Of a stretch of 64,000 nucleotides of DNA, positions 37,301-45,448 are shown one piece after another. A program made the translations under genes and the position numbers. Within the stretch, counting starts at the first letter, position 1. The number at the start of each line of letters is the position of its first letter. The DNA comes from Sphingosinicella xenopeptidilytica (GTDB taxonomy: Bacteria > Pseudomonadota > Alphaproteobacteria > Sphingomonadales > Sphingomonadaceae), in assembly GCF_042676985.1 (NCBI RefSeq), contig NZ_JBHTIK010000008.1, positions 241,668 through 305,667 of the forward strand, in the 5' to 3' direction. Below the pieces are notes generated by a model. The model worked only from the letters and a program-made list of their open reading frames with translations. It did not search any database and was not told the origin of the DNA.

Positions 37301-38835
37301 GGCGTGTCGTCGCCCATCGAGCCGACCGCTTCCTTCGCGTCCTCCACCATCGGCGCGAGGATCAGTTCCATGTCTTCCATGGTGAGACCCGCGGCGACCT
37401 GACGGCGGCGGAGTTCATCGGCATCGAGCGTCTGCCCCGGCTCCGGCGTGTCCGCGCCCGGCACGTCGGCGAAGTTGCGGAAGCCCTTCACGAGCGATGC
37501 GTAATCCGCCTCACCCGCGATGCGATCCTTGATCGCCTTGTCGTCGTAGTAGCGCGCCTCATCGAGATCGACCGCGATCATCTGGCCCGGCCCAAGCCGT
37601 CCCTTCTCGATCACGGTCGCCTCGGGCACCACGACCATGCCGGTTTCCGAGCCGACGATGAGCAAGTTGTCGCTGGTGCGCGTGAAGCGCATCGGGCGCA
37701 GGGCATTGCGATCGACCGCGGCGGCGATCCAGCGCCCGTCGGTCATGGCGAGCGCGGCGGGGCCGTCCCACGGCTCCATGACGCTGGCGAAGAAGGCGTA
37801 CATGTCGCGGTGCGCCTGCGCGAGCGTCGTGTCCTTGTTCCACGCTTCGGGCACCAGCATCAGCTTCGCGGTCGGCGCGTCGCGGCCCGAGCGCACCATC
37901 ACCTCGAACGTCGCGTCGAGCGCGGCGGTATCGGATGCGCCCGCCGGGATCACCGGCTTGATGTCTTCCGAAAGATCGCCGAAGGCCTGCGCGGCCATCT
38001 TGATCTCGTGGCTCTTCATCAGGTTCTTGTTGCCGCGAACCGTGTTGATCTCGCCGTTGTGCGCAAGGCAGCGGAACGGCTGCGCCAGCCACCACGTTGG
38101 GAACGTGTTCGTCGAATAGCGCTGGTGATAGATCGCGAAGCGGCTGACGAACTTCTCGTCCTGCAGATCGGGATAGAAGACGGAGAGCGCCTCTGCGAGG
38201 AAAAGGCCCTTGTAGATGATCGAGCGCGACGACAGCGAGCAGATGTAGAAATCGCGAATCTGCGCCTCGATGATCTTCTTCTCGATGCGGCGGCGGATCA
38301 GATACAGATCCTTCTCGAACGACGCCTGGTTCTCGTAGTTCTCGCCGGGCTGCGGTCCCTTGATCATGATCTGCTCGATCTCGGGGCGCGTCAGCTTCGC
38401 CTTGTCGCCGATCACCGAGCTGTCGACGGGCACCTGCCGCCAGCCATAGATTTCGTAACCGAAATCAATGATCTCGGATTCGACGATGCTGCGGCAGGTT
38501 TCCTGCTCGGCAAGGTTGGTGCGCGGCAGGAAGACCTGCCCCACGGCGAGCAGGCGGTCGATACGATGCTTGTGGCCGGCGTGCTCGATGTGCTTCGAGA
38601 AGAAGGCGATGGGCAGCTCGACATGGATGCCCGCGCCGTCGCCGGTCTTGCCGTCCGCATCCACCGCGCCGCGATGCCAGACCGCCTTCAGCGCATCGAT
38701 GCCGAGCGCCACCACGCGCCGCGACGGCTTGCCGTCGGTCGCCGCGATGAGGCCCACGCCGCAGGCATCGGATTCCATATCCGGGCGGTACATGCCCTCG
38801 CGGGCGATGCGTTCACGTTCGGCCGAGTTGATCAT
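34306..38835 (-). CDS. gltB: Glutamate synthase (NADPH) large subunit
   Basis: A 1509-aa glutamate synthase alpha subunit. The class II amidotransferase nucleophile is Cys25 (MESDACGVG) after a short propeptide. The central domain, the FMN synthase domain (SGEGGEDRSRYKPYPNGDNANS, QGAKPGEGGQLPG, HHDIYSIEDLAQLI) and the 3Fe-4S cysteine cluster near residue 1138 (CIMVRQCHSNTCPVGVC) are intact, followed by the GXGXG beta-helix domain. It converts glutamine and 2-oxoglutarate to two glutamates with GltD. The start overlaps the DUF2059 gene by four bases (ATGA). Together with the neighbouring NAD-GDH it places synthesis and breakdown of glutamate next to each other. Confidence 0.97.
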   Translation of the reverse strand: MINSAERERIAREGMYRPDMESDACGVGLIAATDGKPSRRVVALGIDALKAVWHRGAVDADGKTGDGAGIHVELPIAFFSKHIEHAGHKHRIDRLLAVGQVFLPRTNLAEQETCRSIVESEIIDFGYEIYGWRQVPVDSSVIGDKAKLTRPEIEQIMIKGPQPGENYENQASFEKDLYLIRRRIEKKIIEAQIRDFYICSLSSRSIIYKGLFLAEALSVFYPDLQDEKFVSRFAIYHQRYSTNTFPTWWLAQPFRCLAHNGEINTVRGNKNLMKSHEIKMAAQAFGDLSEDIKPVIPAGASDTAALDATFEVMVRSGRDAPTAKLMLVPEAWNKDTTLAQAHRDMYAFFASVMEPWDGPAALAMTDGRWIAAAVDRNALRPMRFTRTSDNLLIVGSETGMVVVPEATVIEKGRLGPGQMIAVDLDEARYYDDKAIKDRIAGEADYASLVKGFRNFADVPGADTPEPGQTLDADELRRRQVAAGLTMEDMELILAPMVEDAKEAVGSMGDDTPLAVISENPRCLSHFFRQNFSQVTNPPIDSLRETRVMSLKTRFSNYANILDKDAKQQGVVVMESPVLTNRDWARLLAHFGDQAAIIDCTYEVGGGPAALREAIARVRAEAEHLVRSGKSQLFLTDENVSKTRAGITMILAAAGVHTHLVRKGLRSFASINVRSAECMDTHYFAVLIGVGATTVNAWLSQESIAARHAKGLFGDMDLTTCVNRFRKSIEDGLLKIMGKMGISVISSYRGGYNFEAVGLSRALVADFFPGMPAKISGEGFSSLHVSAGDRHALAYDEEVTALPVGGLYRYRANGEPHAYQANLIHLLQQAVASDSYSTYLQFSRGVRDLPPIYLRDLLEFNHTRPAVPVEEVQSIAEIRKRFVTPGMSLGALSPEAHETLSIAMNRIGAKAVSGEGGEDRSRYKPYPNGDNANSVIKQIASGRFGVTAEYLNACEEIEIKVAQGAKPGEGGQLPGFKVTEMIARLRHSTPGVMLISPPPHHDIYSIEDLAQLIYDLKQINPDARVCVKLVSEAGIGTIAAGVAKAHADVILVSGNVGGTGASPQTSIKYAGTPWEMGLTEVNQVLTLNSLRGRVKLRTDGGLKTGRDVVVAAILGAEEFGIGTLSLVAMGCIMVRQCHSNTCPVGVCTQDEKLRQKFAGSPEKVINLMSFIAEEVRDILASLGFRSLDEIVGRTELLRQVSRGAEHLDDLDLNPILAKVDAPDSERRFNLKTRRNEVPDSLDAQMLVDAKAVFDRGEKMQLTYSVRNTHRAVGTRFSSAITRKYGMNGLAPGHVHVRLRGSAGQSLGAFSVQGLKLEVFGDANDYVGKGLSGATIVVRPLVSSPLKSNENTIIGNTVLYGATSGRLYAAGQAGERFAVRNSGAEVVVEGCGANGCEYMTGGMAVILGPVGDNFGAGMTGGMAFVYDTAGDFDTRVNPDSVIWQPVRAAYWEGVLRAAIEAHHRETDSAWAQTILEDWETALPRFVQVCPKEMVSRIKHPLEDAESVVAAE

Positions 38836-39365
38836 TTCGCTTCATCCAGCATTTCGCGCTGCGCGCGGGCAAATCCGTTCGAGACCGCGGCCATTCCCGC
38901 AGTCATTCCGGCGCGTTCGCCGATGGCTTTCATGCTCGCCTGGGTCTGTTTCTCGGCGGCGATGAATTTCTGTCCGGCCGGGCTTTTCAGGAAGGCGATT
39001 GCGGCATCGAGTTCGGCCGGCGAGAGTGCGCCCCGATAGGCCGCCGTGAAATCGGCGAGCATCGCCGGATACGCCTTGCGCAGTTCGGCGAGGAATTCCT
39101 CGGCCAGAATCTTCTGCAGCCGCTCCCGGCCGCCGCGACCGTTCTCGATGAGATTGCGAACGGCGCCGCTGGTGCCCTTGTCGCTTTCGAGCTGCGCGAC
39201 GACCTGCGTGCCGAACATCGGTACGAGCGCGCTGAAAACCTCGTCGAGCTTCGCTTCGACACCCATGAGGGCGACGAGCTGCGACGCGCGATCAGGCTCT
39301 GCCGCAAGGGCAGGGGGCGCGGCGAGCAGAAGCGCTGCCGTGAGCGTGAGGAGACGGAGCTTCAT
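38832..39365 (-). CDS. Secreted DUF2059 protein inserted between gltD and gltB
   Basis: A 177-aa protein with a signal peptide (LLTLTAALLLAAPPALAAE) and a DUF2059 domain, shown by the RGALSPAELDAAIAFLKSPAGQKFIA helix-turn segment typical of the family. It should be periplasmic. Its start overlaps the gltD stop and its stop overlaps the gltB start (both ATGA), so it is translationally coupled within the glutamate synthase operon. Why an exported protein sits between the two enzyme subunits is unclear. Confidence 0.85.
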   Translation of the reverse strand: MKLRLLTLTAALLLAAPPALAAEPDRASQLVALMGVEAKLDEVFSALVPMFGTQVVAQLESDKGTSGAVRNLIENGRGGRERLQKILAEEFLAELRKAYPAMLADFTAAYRGALSPAELDAAIAFLKSPAGQKFIAAEKQTQASMKAIGERAGMTAGMAAVSNGFARAQREMLDEAK

Positions 39366-40816
39366 GCGGCGGCTTTCTTGGCTGACGCGCCCGCGCGGGC
39401 GGCGAGATACGTGTGCATCGTCTTCGCGACGTCGCGGCCGTCGCGGATTGCCCAGACGACGAGGCTTGCGCCGCGCACGATGTCGCCGGCGGCGAACACG
39501 CCGTCCACGCTCGTCATCATCGTCTTGTGGTCTGTACGCAGCGTGCCCCAGCGTGTGACGGTAAGATCGGGCGCGCCGAACAGCTGCGGCAGGTCTTCGG
39601 GATCGAAGCCGAGCGCCTTGATGACGAGATCGGCCTCGACGCGGAAATCACCGCCCTCAACGACTTCAGGCGCGCGGCGGCCCGAGCCATCCGGCGCGCC
39701 GAGGCGCATCTGCTGCGCGCGAACGCCCGCGACCTTGCCGCCCTTGTCGTCGAATGCCTGCGGTGCGGAGAGCCAGACGAACTCGACGCCTTCTTCTTCG
39801 GCGTTGGCCACTTCGCGCTGCGAGCCCGGCATGTTGGCGCGGTCGCGGCGATAGAGGCACTTCACCGAAGCCGCGCCCTGGCGCACGGCGGTGCGCACGC
39901 AATCCATAGCCGTGTCGCCGCCGCCGATGACGACGACGTGCTTGCCTTCCGCATTCAGCGATCCGTCCTCGAACGCGGGGACGCTGTCGCCGAAGCTCTT
40001 GCGGTTGGAGGCGATCAGGTAATCGAGCGCGGGGATGACGCCGCTTGCGCCGACGCCCGGCGCCTTGATGTCGCGCGCCTTGTAGACGCCGGTGGCGATG
40101 AGCAGCGCATCGTGCTTCGCGCGGAGCGCGGCGAGCGTCATGTCGCGGCCGACCTCGAAATTATAGTGGAAGACGATGCCGCCTTCCTCGAGCCGCGCGA
40201 GGCGGCGCATCACGACCTCCTTTTCCAGTTTGAAGCCGGGGATGCCATAGGTGAGGAGGCCGCCGCCGCGATCGTGACGATCGTAGACGTGCACTTCATA
40301 GCCGCGGCGGCGCAGATACTCGGCGGCGGTGACGCCCGCGGGGCCGGCGCCAATGATGCCGACGGACTGGCCGGAACGGTCGCTGAGCGGACGCAGCGGG
40401 CGGACCCAGCCTTCCTTCCACGCAGTATCGGTGATGAACTTCTCGACCGAGCCGATGGTGACGGCGCCGTGGCCCGACTGCTCGATCACGCAATTGCCTT
40501 CGCACAGCCGGTCCTGCGGGCAGATGCGGCCGCAGACCTCGGGCATGGTCGATGTGGATTCGGAAAGCTCGTACGCCTCCTGAAGCCGGCCTTCGGCGGT
40601 GAGGCGCAGCCAATCCGGGATGTTGTTGTGAAGCGGGCAGTGGACCTGGCAGAACGGCACGCCGCACTGCGAGCAGCGCGAGGCCTGCTCCTCGGCCTTC
40701 GCAAGGATGTAGGTGCGGTTGATCTCGAGGAAGTCGTCGTCGCGTTCGGCGGCCGGGCGTTTTTCCGGAAACGCCTGCGCGAGCCCAACGAACTTCAGCA
40801 TATCCTTTTCGGCCAC
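39362..40816 (-). CDS. gltD: Glutamate synthase (NADPH) small subunit
   Basis: A 484-aa beta subunit. The N-terminal iron-sulfur region has CSQCGVPFCQVHC and then CGRICPQDRLCEGNC; the first Rossmann motif IGAGPAGVTAAEYL binds FAD and VVIGGGDTAMDC binds NADPH; the FAD C-terminal motif is VFAAGDIVRG. It feeds NADPH electrons to GltB. The GTG at 40816 (giving VAEKDMLKF) was chosen because AAGGGGA lies eight bases upstream; the ATG five codons later is an alternative. Here gltD is the first gene of the operon, with DUF2059 and gltB following by ATGA overlaps. Confidence 0.95.
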   Translation of the reverse strand: MAEKDMLKFVGLAQAFPEKRPAAERDDDFLEINRTYILAKAEEQASRCSQCGVPFCQVHCPLHNNIPDWLRLTAEGRLQEAYELSESTSTMPEVCGRICPQDRLCEGNCVIEQSGHGAVTIGSVEKFITDTAWKEGWVRPLRPLSDRSGQSVGIIGAGPAGVTAAEYLRRRGYEVHVYDRHDRGGGLLTYGIPGFKLEKEVVMRRLARLEEGGIVFHYNFEVGRDMTLAALRAKHDALLIATGVYKARDIKAPGVGASGVIPALDYLIASNRKSFGDSVPAFEDGSLNAEGKHVVVIGGGDTAMDCVRTAVRQGAASVKCLYRRDRANMPGSQREVANAEEEGVEFVWLSAPQAFDDKGGKVAGVRAQQMRLGAPDGSGRRAPEVVEGGDFRVEADLVIKALGFDPEDLPQLFGAPDLTVTRWGTLRTDHKTMMTSVDGVFAAGDIVRGASLVVWAIRDGRDVAKTMHTYLAARAGASAKKAAA

Positions 40817-40888
40817 CCGATTTCCCCTTGCGGTTCCGGCGCGGCTTTTACGGTCGCAAACGGCGCTTGTCACGCAATTTTCGGCAGA

Positions 40889-40909
40889 TAGGTAAGTTAT
40901 TATTACCTA
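40889..40909. promoter_or_regulatory. Inverted repeat between gltD and uppP, candidate operator
   Basis: TAGGTAA and TTACCTA form a perfect 7-bp inverted repeat with a 7-bp AT-rich spacer, placed about 75 bp upstream of the divergent gltD start and about 140 bp before uppP. It lies in the only AT-rich stretch of this GC-rich block, as expected for an operator or promoter. It does not match the NtrC consensus. Confidence 0.5.
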
Positions 40910-41047
40910 ATATGGGCTGAAAATGGCCTTATCAAGAATCGTTCTCAGGTTCGAAGGGTATATAAATGGCCATTTCGGTCCTAACTCCTGGGAGGACGGC
41001 GCGAATCGGGTGTGCTATTTCCGCGCGACCTTGTCGCCGGAGGGCTC

Positions 41048-41842
41048 ATGTCGTTTCTGCAATTGCTCATTATCGCCATCGTTCAGGGCGTTACCGAATT
41101 CCTGCCCATCTCATCCTCCGGGCATCTGATTCTGATCCCCAAGCTCACCGATTTCCCCGATCAGGGCCCGATGATCGACGTTGCCGTGCACGTCGGCACG
41201 CTCGCGGCGATCATCGTTTACTTCTGGCGCGATGCGCTGGGGCTTGTGCGCGGCGGACTCTCCAACGTCGGCATCGTGAAAGCGCCGGCCGAGCGGAAAC
41301 TCTTCTGGTGGATCGTGATCGGCACGATCCCGGCGGTGGCGTTCGGCTTCTTCCTGAAGAGCGGCGGCTATCTTGAAGGCTTTCGTTCCACGCATCTCGT
41401 GGCGATCAACCTCATTGTCTACGGCCTGCTGCTGTGGGCGGCGGACCGCTGGGGCAAGCAGGTGAAGGCCTATGAAGACCTGACGCTGAAGGATGCGGCA
41501 CTCGTCGGCCTCGCGCAGGCGCTCGCGCTCATTCCCGGCACGAGCCGCTCCGGCGTGACCATGACGATGGCGCGCCTCCTTGGCTATGCGCGGCCCGAAG
41601 CGGCGCGGTTCTCGTTTCTGCTCTCCATGCCCGCCGTGCTCGGCGCGGGGCTGCTCGCGGCGTTCGACCTCGCCGACGCGTCGGCTGGGATGCAGCGCGA
41701 CGCCGTGATCGCGGGCGTGCTCACCTTCTTCGCGGCCGTGGCGACGATGGCGTTCCTGATGCGCTTCCTGCGCCGCGGATCGATGCTGGTGTTCGTCGTC
41801 TACCGCGTGGCGCTGGGCGTCGTACTGCTCGCCTTCTTCTAG
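41048..41842 (+). CDS. uppP: Undecaprenyl-diphosphate phosphatase
   Basis: A 264-aa polytopic membrane protein of the UppP/BacA family. The signature QGVTEFLPISSSGHLIL is at residues 14-30 and the second active-site motif PGTSRSG near residue 165; the remainder consists of hydrophobic segments. It dephosphorylates undecaprenyl pyrophosphate to recycle the lipid carrier for peptidoglycan and polysaccharide synthesis. The ATG at 41048 begins directly before the motif-bearing helix. Its stop overlaps the stop of the convergent NDUFA9-like gene. Confidence 0.95.
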   Translation: MSFLQLLIIAIVQGVTEFLPISSSGHLILIPKLTDFPDQGPMIDVAVHVGTLAAIIVYFWRDALGLVRGGLSNVGIVKAPAERKLFWWIVIGTIPAVAFGFFLKSGGYLEGFRSTHLVAINLIVYGLLLWAADRWGKQVKAYEDLTLKDAALVGLAQALALIPGTSRSGVTMTMARLLGYARPEAARFSFLLSMPAVLGAGLLAAFDLADASAGMQRDAVIAGVLTFFAAVATMAFLMRFLRRGSMLVFVVYRVALGVVLLAFF

Positions 41843-42771
41843 GCGACGCTGAAGCGGCCGTGCGGGCGGAACCGCACGAGCCAGCCCGGAGCGACGGCCG
41901 CCATCGGCGTCGCGTCCACCCCGAGCGCGGCCAGGCCGGGCGCGCCTTCGGGCACGACGTTGTCGCTCTGCAGCATCTTCCACTGGTCGCTTGTGAGCGG
42001 CGCGCCGGGCAGCCAGCCGGTGAAGCGCGCCAGCAGGCCTGCGGCGGCATCCGGCACATCGACGAACGTGGGCGTCCGCCCCGTGGTTTCGGCGAGCCAT
42101 TCGAGCAGCGCGCGCATCGTCAGCACGTCGGGGCCGCCGAGCGACACCGTCTTGCCAGCGTGGAGCGCGTGTTCGGAGGCCGCGGCCGCGATGGCGCGCG
42201 CCACGTCCACCACATAGACCGGCTGGAATTTCGTGCCCGGCGCCACCACGGGCACCACCGGCAGGCGAAGCATACCGGCGAAGCGGTTCAGGAAGCCGTC
42301 CTCGGGGCCAAAGATCACCGACGGGCGCAGGATCGTCGCCTTCGGGAAGGCCGCGCGCACGGCCGCCTCGCCAAGCGCCTTGCTTCGGCCGTAGCCCGAC
42401 TCGCTCTCAGCGTCGGCGCCGAGCGCCGAGACGTGCACCAGCGAGGTCGCGCCCGCCGCTGCAGCCGCCTTCGCGATCGCCCCGGCGCCCTTCACGTGAA
42501 CGGCCTCGAAGCCGCCGTGCGAATCGGAAAGCGTGCCGATGAGGTTGACGACGGCGTCTGCCCCCTCGACCGCGCGGGCGAGCGAGGCGGCGTTCCCGAG
42601 GTCCGTGCGGACGAAATCAAGCTGACCGAGCGCCGCGAGCGGGCGCACATGCAGCGCAAGGTGCGGATCGCGCGTCGCCACCCGCAGCCGCGCGCCCGTT
42701 TTCGCCAGCGCCTGCACCACATAGCGCCCCACGAAGCCCGAACCGCCGAAGATCGTAATCAGCTTCGCCAC
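41839..42771 (-). CDS. NDUFA9-like NAD(P)-binding atypical SDR protein
   Basis: A 310-aa extended/atypical SDR of the complex I NDUFA9 subunit family. The Rossmann motif FGGSGFVGRYV lies at the N-terminus, followed by VNLIGTLSD, VHVSALGAD, a YGRSKALGE segment (Tyr-x-x-x-Lys) and ILRPSVIFGPEDGFLNRFAG. Family members bind NADPH and are linked to complex I or quinone biosynthesis. The GTG at 42771 was chosen, with GGAAGGA upstream, because the fold starts directly there. It ends convergently with uppP by a four-base overlap. Confidence 0.87.
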   Translation of the reverse strand: MAKLITIFGGSGFVGRYVVQALAKTGARLRVATRDPHLALHVRPLAALGQLDFVRTDLGNAASLARAVEGADAVVNLIGTLSDSHGGFEAVHVKGAGAIAKAAAAAGATSLVHVSALGADAESESGYGRSKALGEAAVRAAFPKATILRPSVIFGPEDGFLNRFAGMLRLPVVPVVAPGTKFQPVYVVDVARAIAAAASEHALHAGKTVSLGGPDVLTMRALLEWLAETTGRTPTFVDVPDAAAGLLARFTGWLPGAPLTSDQWKMLQSDNVVPEGAPGLAALGVDATPMAAVAPGWLVRFRPHGRFSVA

Positions 42772-42897
42772 AACCCAAATCCTTCCGGCCAGTCCAAATC
42801 GTTCCCGCGCCGCATATTCCATACGCACGCCCATTGACAAGCACGGGGACGGACCGTAACCCGCATCGCCTCGCAGGGCGAGAGCATCCGACCCCGT

Positions 42898-42984
42898 GCC
42901 CAGGTGGCGGAATTGGTAGACGCGCTAGCTTCAGGTGCTAGTGCCGGTAACGGCGTGAAGGTTCGAGTCCTTTCCTGGGCACCA
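42898..42984 (+). tRNA. tRNA-Leu (anticodon CAG)
   Basis: A complete class II tRNA: acceptor GCCCAGG/CCTGGGC, anticodon stem CTAGC/GCTAG with loop TTCAGGT (anticodon CAG, decoding CTG), a long variable arm (TGCCGGTAACGGCG), T arm with GTTCGAGTCC and encoded CCA at 42982-42984. An integrase gene begins 160 bp downstream, so the 3' end is the likely attachment site. Confidence 0.96.
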
Positions 42985-43080
42985 GAAACAGTCCATGGAC
43001 GTCCATTTTCGTCCGCCAAGTGACTGGTTTTTCTCAAGTATTTTTGCTATGGTGTCCGCAGGCAATCGGGCAAATTCACC

Positions 43081-43119
43081 CGATACCACGACGATGCCAT
43101 GGTATTTTTCGTGGTATCG
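43081..43119. promoter_or_regulatory. 11-bp inverted repeat upstream of the integrase
   Basis: CGATACCACGA (43081-43091) and TCGTGGTATCG (43109-43119) are exact reverse complements with a 17-bp spacer. A weaker outer pair, GGGCAA (43068-43073) and TTGCCC (43122-43127), encloses it. The right arm ends 12 bp before the integrase ribosome binding site, so it may be an operator, an excisionase or integrase arm site, or an RNA structure limiting translation. Confidence 0.6.
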
Positions 43120-43143
43120 AGTTGCCCTCCGGAAGGAGGTACC

Positions 43144-44364
43144 ATGCGACTCTCAGCGCTGGCGATCCGCAACGCGAAAACCCGCGAGAAAGCATACAAG
43201 CTTGGCGACGGGCACGGTCTCTATCTGCTCATAAAGCCGAGCGGTACGCGGCTCTGGCGGATGAACTACACGCACATGGGGCGGCAGAAGACGCTCTCGT
43301 TCGGCGAATGGCCGTTGCTCAGCCTCGCCGAGGCGCGGGAGAAACGAGACGAAGCCCGTCGCTGCCTTGCGGCCGGGCTGGACCCGTCCGAGGAGCGCAA
43401 GCTTGAACAGATGCGTGCCGAGGTTGCGGCCAGCAACACGTTCCGGGCCATTGCCGAGGAATGGTATGTCAAGAACGAGCGCGAGGGGCTTTCCGCCGTT
43501 ACGCTCGCGAAACTCCGCTGGCTCCTCGACAAGGCCTACCTGACGCTCGGCAACCGTCCGATCAAGCATATTGGCGCGCAGGAAGTGCTTTTGGTGCTCC
43601 GCCGCATCGAAGGCGCGAAACACTATGAAAGCGCGCGGCGTATGCGCAGCGTCATCAGCCGTGTGTTCCGCTACGGCATCGCGACAGCCCGCGCCGACAG
43701 AGACGTGGCGGCGGACCTGCGCGGCGCCTTGGTGACGCCGAAGGTCAAACATCTCGCCGCCATTACCAATCCGGCCGACGCGGGCGCCCTCATGCGGGCC
43801 ATCGCAGGTTACACGGGACATGCCGTGACCCGAATTGCGCTGGAGATGTCCGCACATGTCTTCGTACGTCCCGGCGAGATCAGGCAGGCGGAATGGACGG
43901 AGTTCGATTTCGACCGGGCACTATGGGTGCTCCCGGCCGAAAAGATGAAGATGCGCCGGCAGCACCGCGTGCCTCTGTCGCGGCAGGTACTGACGCTCCT
44001 CAGCGAGCTGAAGCTGCACACCGGGCACGGTCGTTATGCGTTTCCCGCGTTTCATACCCCGCGCCGCCCCATGTCAGAGAACACCGTGAACACGGCGCTG
44101 AGGCGCCTTGGCTACGCTCAGGACGAGATGACGGCCCATGGATTCCGGGCGATGGCGGCGACACTCCTCAACGAAATGAGCATCTGGAACGCCGACGCCA
44201 TCGAACGCCAGCTTGCCCACATGGAGAATAACGGCGTGCGTCGTGCCTACACGCGCGGTGAGTACTGGGAGGAGCGCGTCCGCATGATGCAGCACTGGTC
44301 GGACTATCTCGACCAACTCCGCGACGGCGCGAAGGTCATCAGGGCGAAGTTCGGAGCGGCATGA
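43144..44364 (+). CDS. P4-type tyrosine integrase
   Basis: A 406-aa integrase. The N-terminal arm-type DUF4102 domain (LSALAIRNAKTREKAYKLGDG, GLYLLIKPSGTRLW) is followed by a SAM-like core-binding domain and the catalytic domain with Arg242 (VRPGEIRQ), His332-x-x-Arg335 (HGFR), His359 (QLAHME) and the nucleophile Tyr369 (RRAYTR). GGAAGGAGGT lies three to four bases before the ATG. Such integrases insert islands at tRNA 3' ends, and this one is oriented away from the adjacent tRNA-Leu. All catalytic residues are present, so it could be active. Confidence 0.93.
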   Translation: MRLSALAIRNAKTREKAYKLGDGHGLYLLIKPSGTRLWRMNYTHMGRQKTLSFGEWPLLSLAEAREKRDEARRCLAAGLDPSEERKLEQMRAEVAASNTFRAIAEEWYVKNEREGLSAVTLAKLRWLLDKAYLTLGNRPIKHIGAQEVLLVLRRIEGAKHYESARRMRSVISRVFRYGIATARADRDVAADLRGALVTPKVKHLAAITNPADAGALMRAIAGYTGHAVTRIALEMSAHVFVRPGEIRQAEWTEFDFDRALWVLPAEKMKMRRQHRVPLSRQVLTLLSELKLHTGHGRYAFPAFHTPRRPMSENTVNTALRRLGYAQDEMTAHGFRAMAATLLNEMSIWNADAIERQLAHMENNGVRRAYTRGEYWEERVRMMQHWSDYLDQLRDGAKVIRAKFGAA

Positions 44365-44552
44365 ATTGGGCCGTGTTCTGCCTGTCCGCTTTTTTGCACG
44401 GCCACGAGAAAAGCTGACATTCGCGAAGTAGCGGACGATGCGCCGTCAAGCTCGAATGATCCAAACAAACTGTTTGTTTTGTTGAGCCCAACTCTGCAGA
44501 TTTGTGTGATCAATTTCTCGAAGCGGTGATGCCCAACAAGGCAGGGCCTAGA

Positions 44553-45431
44553 TCAGTCCAGTTTCACAGCGGGTTCTATGCGGACGGAGGCCGACATTGT
44601 CTCAAGGGCTTCAGCGGTGCCGGCAAAGCTGCCGGACACGGGCAAGGTCTGCCCGATGCTACGCGCCACGGCAACGGGGATTAGACTGAACCCGCCGACG
44701 CCGAGGTTGGTGGGGTCGTAGGCGATCCAGCCTGCGCCTGGCACGTAGACTTCGGCCCACGCGTGCGTGGACCCATCGTCGGCAGAACCCAGCATCGTGC
44801 CGTCGGCATTGTGCAGGTATCCTGACACAATGCGCGCGCCGAAACCGAGACTGCGCACGGCCTCGACGAGCAGGACGGCGAAATCACGGCACGAGCCGGA
44901 GCGATGATCGAGCGTCGTGATAGGCGATTGCGTGCCTTCGGCTTCACGCGCCTGATACCGTATCTGCGCCTGGATACCGGCATTCAGGTCGCTGAGAAGT
45001 GAGAGCGTATCGGTAGGGGTGCCACGGACGAACGCTCTTGCCCAAGCGGTGAGCCGCCCTTCCGGGTCCGGATATTCCCGGACCAACATCGCGCCGAGAT
45101 CAAGCCGTTCGTCAGCGCTGTAGTCGAATGGAAATGCGGCCGCCGATGCCGTGATATCGAACACCGGCCACTGGGCGGCATCAAGCCGAAGCCGGGACGT
45201 GCTTTCGATGACAAGACTGTCCGTCGGGGTGTTGAAGATGGCGGTTGCGATCGTATTTCCATGTACGTCCTGCGCCCAGTGTATCTCCGCCACCGGGTCC
45301 GTCTTCACTTCGAACTCAATCAGTCGAAGCTCGCAGCTTTCGCGTGGGCGCAGCATCATGCGATGCGGCCCAAGACTGATCGGCTCCCGATAGCGGTAGC
45401 AAGTCCGGTGATGAATATCGAGCGTGACCAC
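44553..45431 (-). CDS. Bacterial transglutaminase-like cysteine protease family protein
   Basis: A 292-aa protein with an N-terminal beta-sandwich (LDIHHRTCYRYREPISLGPH) and a transglutaminase core. The catalytic triad is visible as Cys181 (SGSCRDFA), His223 (STHAWAEVY) and Asp239 (AYDPTN). No signal peptide is evident. These proteins are probable cytoplasmic peptidases or amidases; their substrate is generally unknown. The GTG at 45431 gives the standard family start; the longer frame adds an unrelated arginine-rich tail. It lies 17 bp downstream of a small hypothetical gene on the same strand. Confidence 0.88.
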   Translation of the reverse strand: MVTLDIHHRTCYRYREPISLGPHRMMLRPRESCELRLIEFEVKTDPVAEIHWAQDVHGNTIATAIFNTPTDSLVIESTSRLRLDAAQWPVFDITASAAAFPFDYSADERLDLGAMLVREYPDPEGRLTAWARAFVRGTPTDTLSLLSDLNAGIQAQIRYQAREAEGTQSPITTLDHRSGSCRDFAVLLVEAVRSLGFGARIVSGYLHNADGTMLGSADDGSTHAWAEVYVPGAGWIAYDPTNLGVGGFSLIPVAVARSIGQTLPVSGSFAGTAEALETMSASVRIEPAVKLD

Positions 45432-45448
45432 TGCGGTTCCGGCCGGTT

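Noticed and set aside
36715..39039. A 774-codon frame antisense to gltB, and another at 34345-36102
   Set aside because: Same codon-bias artefact opposite an intact gltB.
44463..44479. AAACAAA-CTG-TTTGTTT hairpin after the integrase as a terminator
   Set aside because: Stem is pure A/T except one pair per arm and too weak to call; left as a possible structure only.
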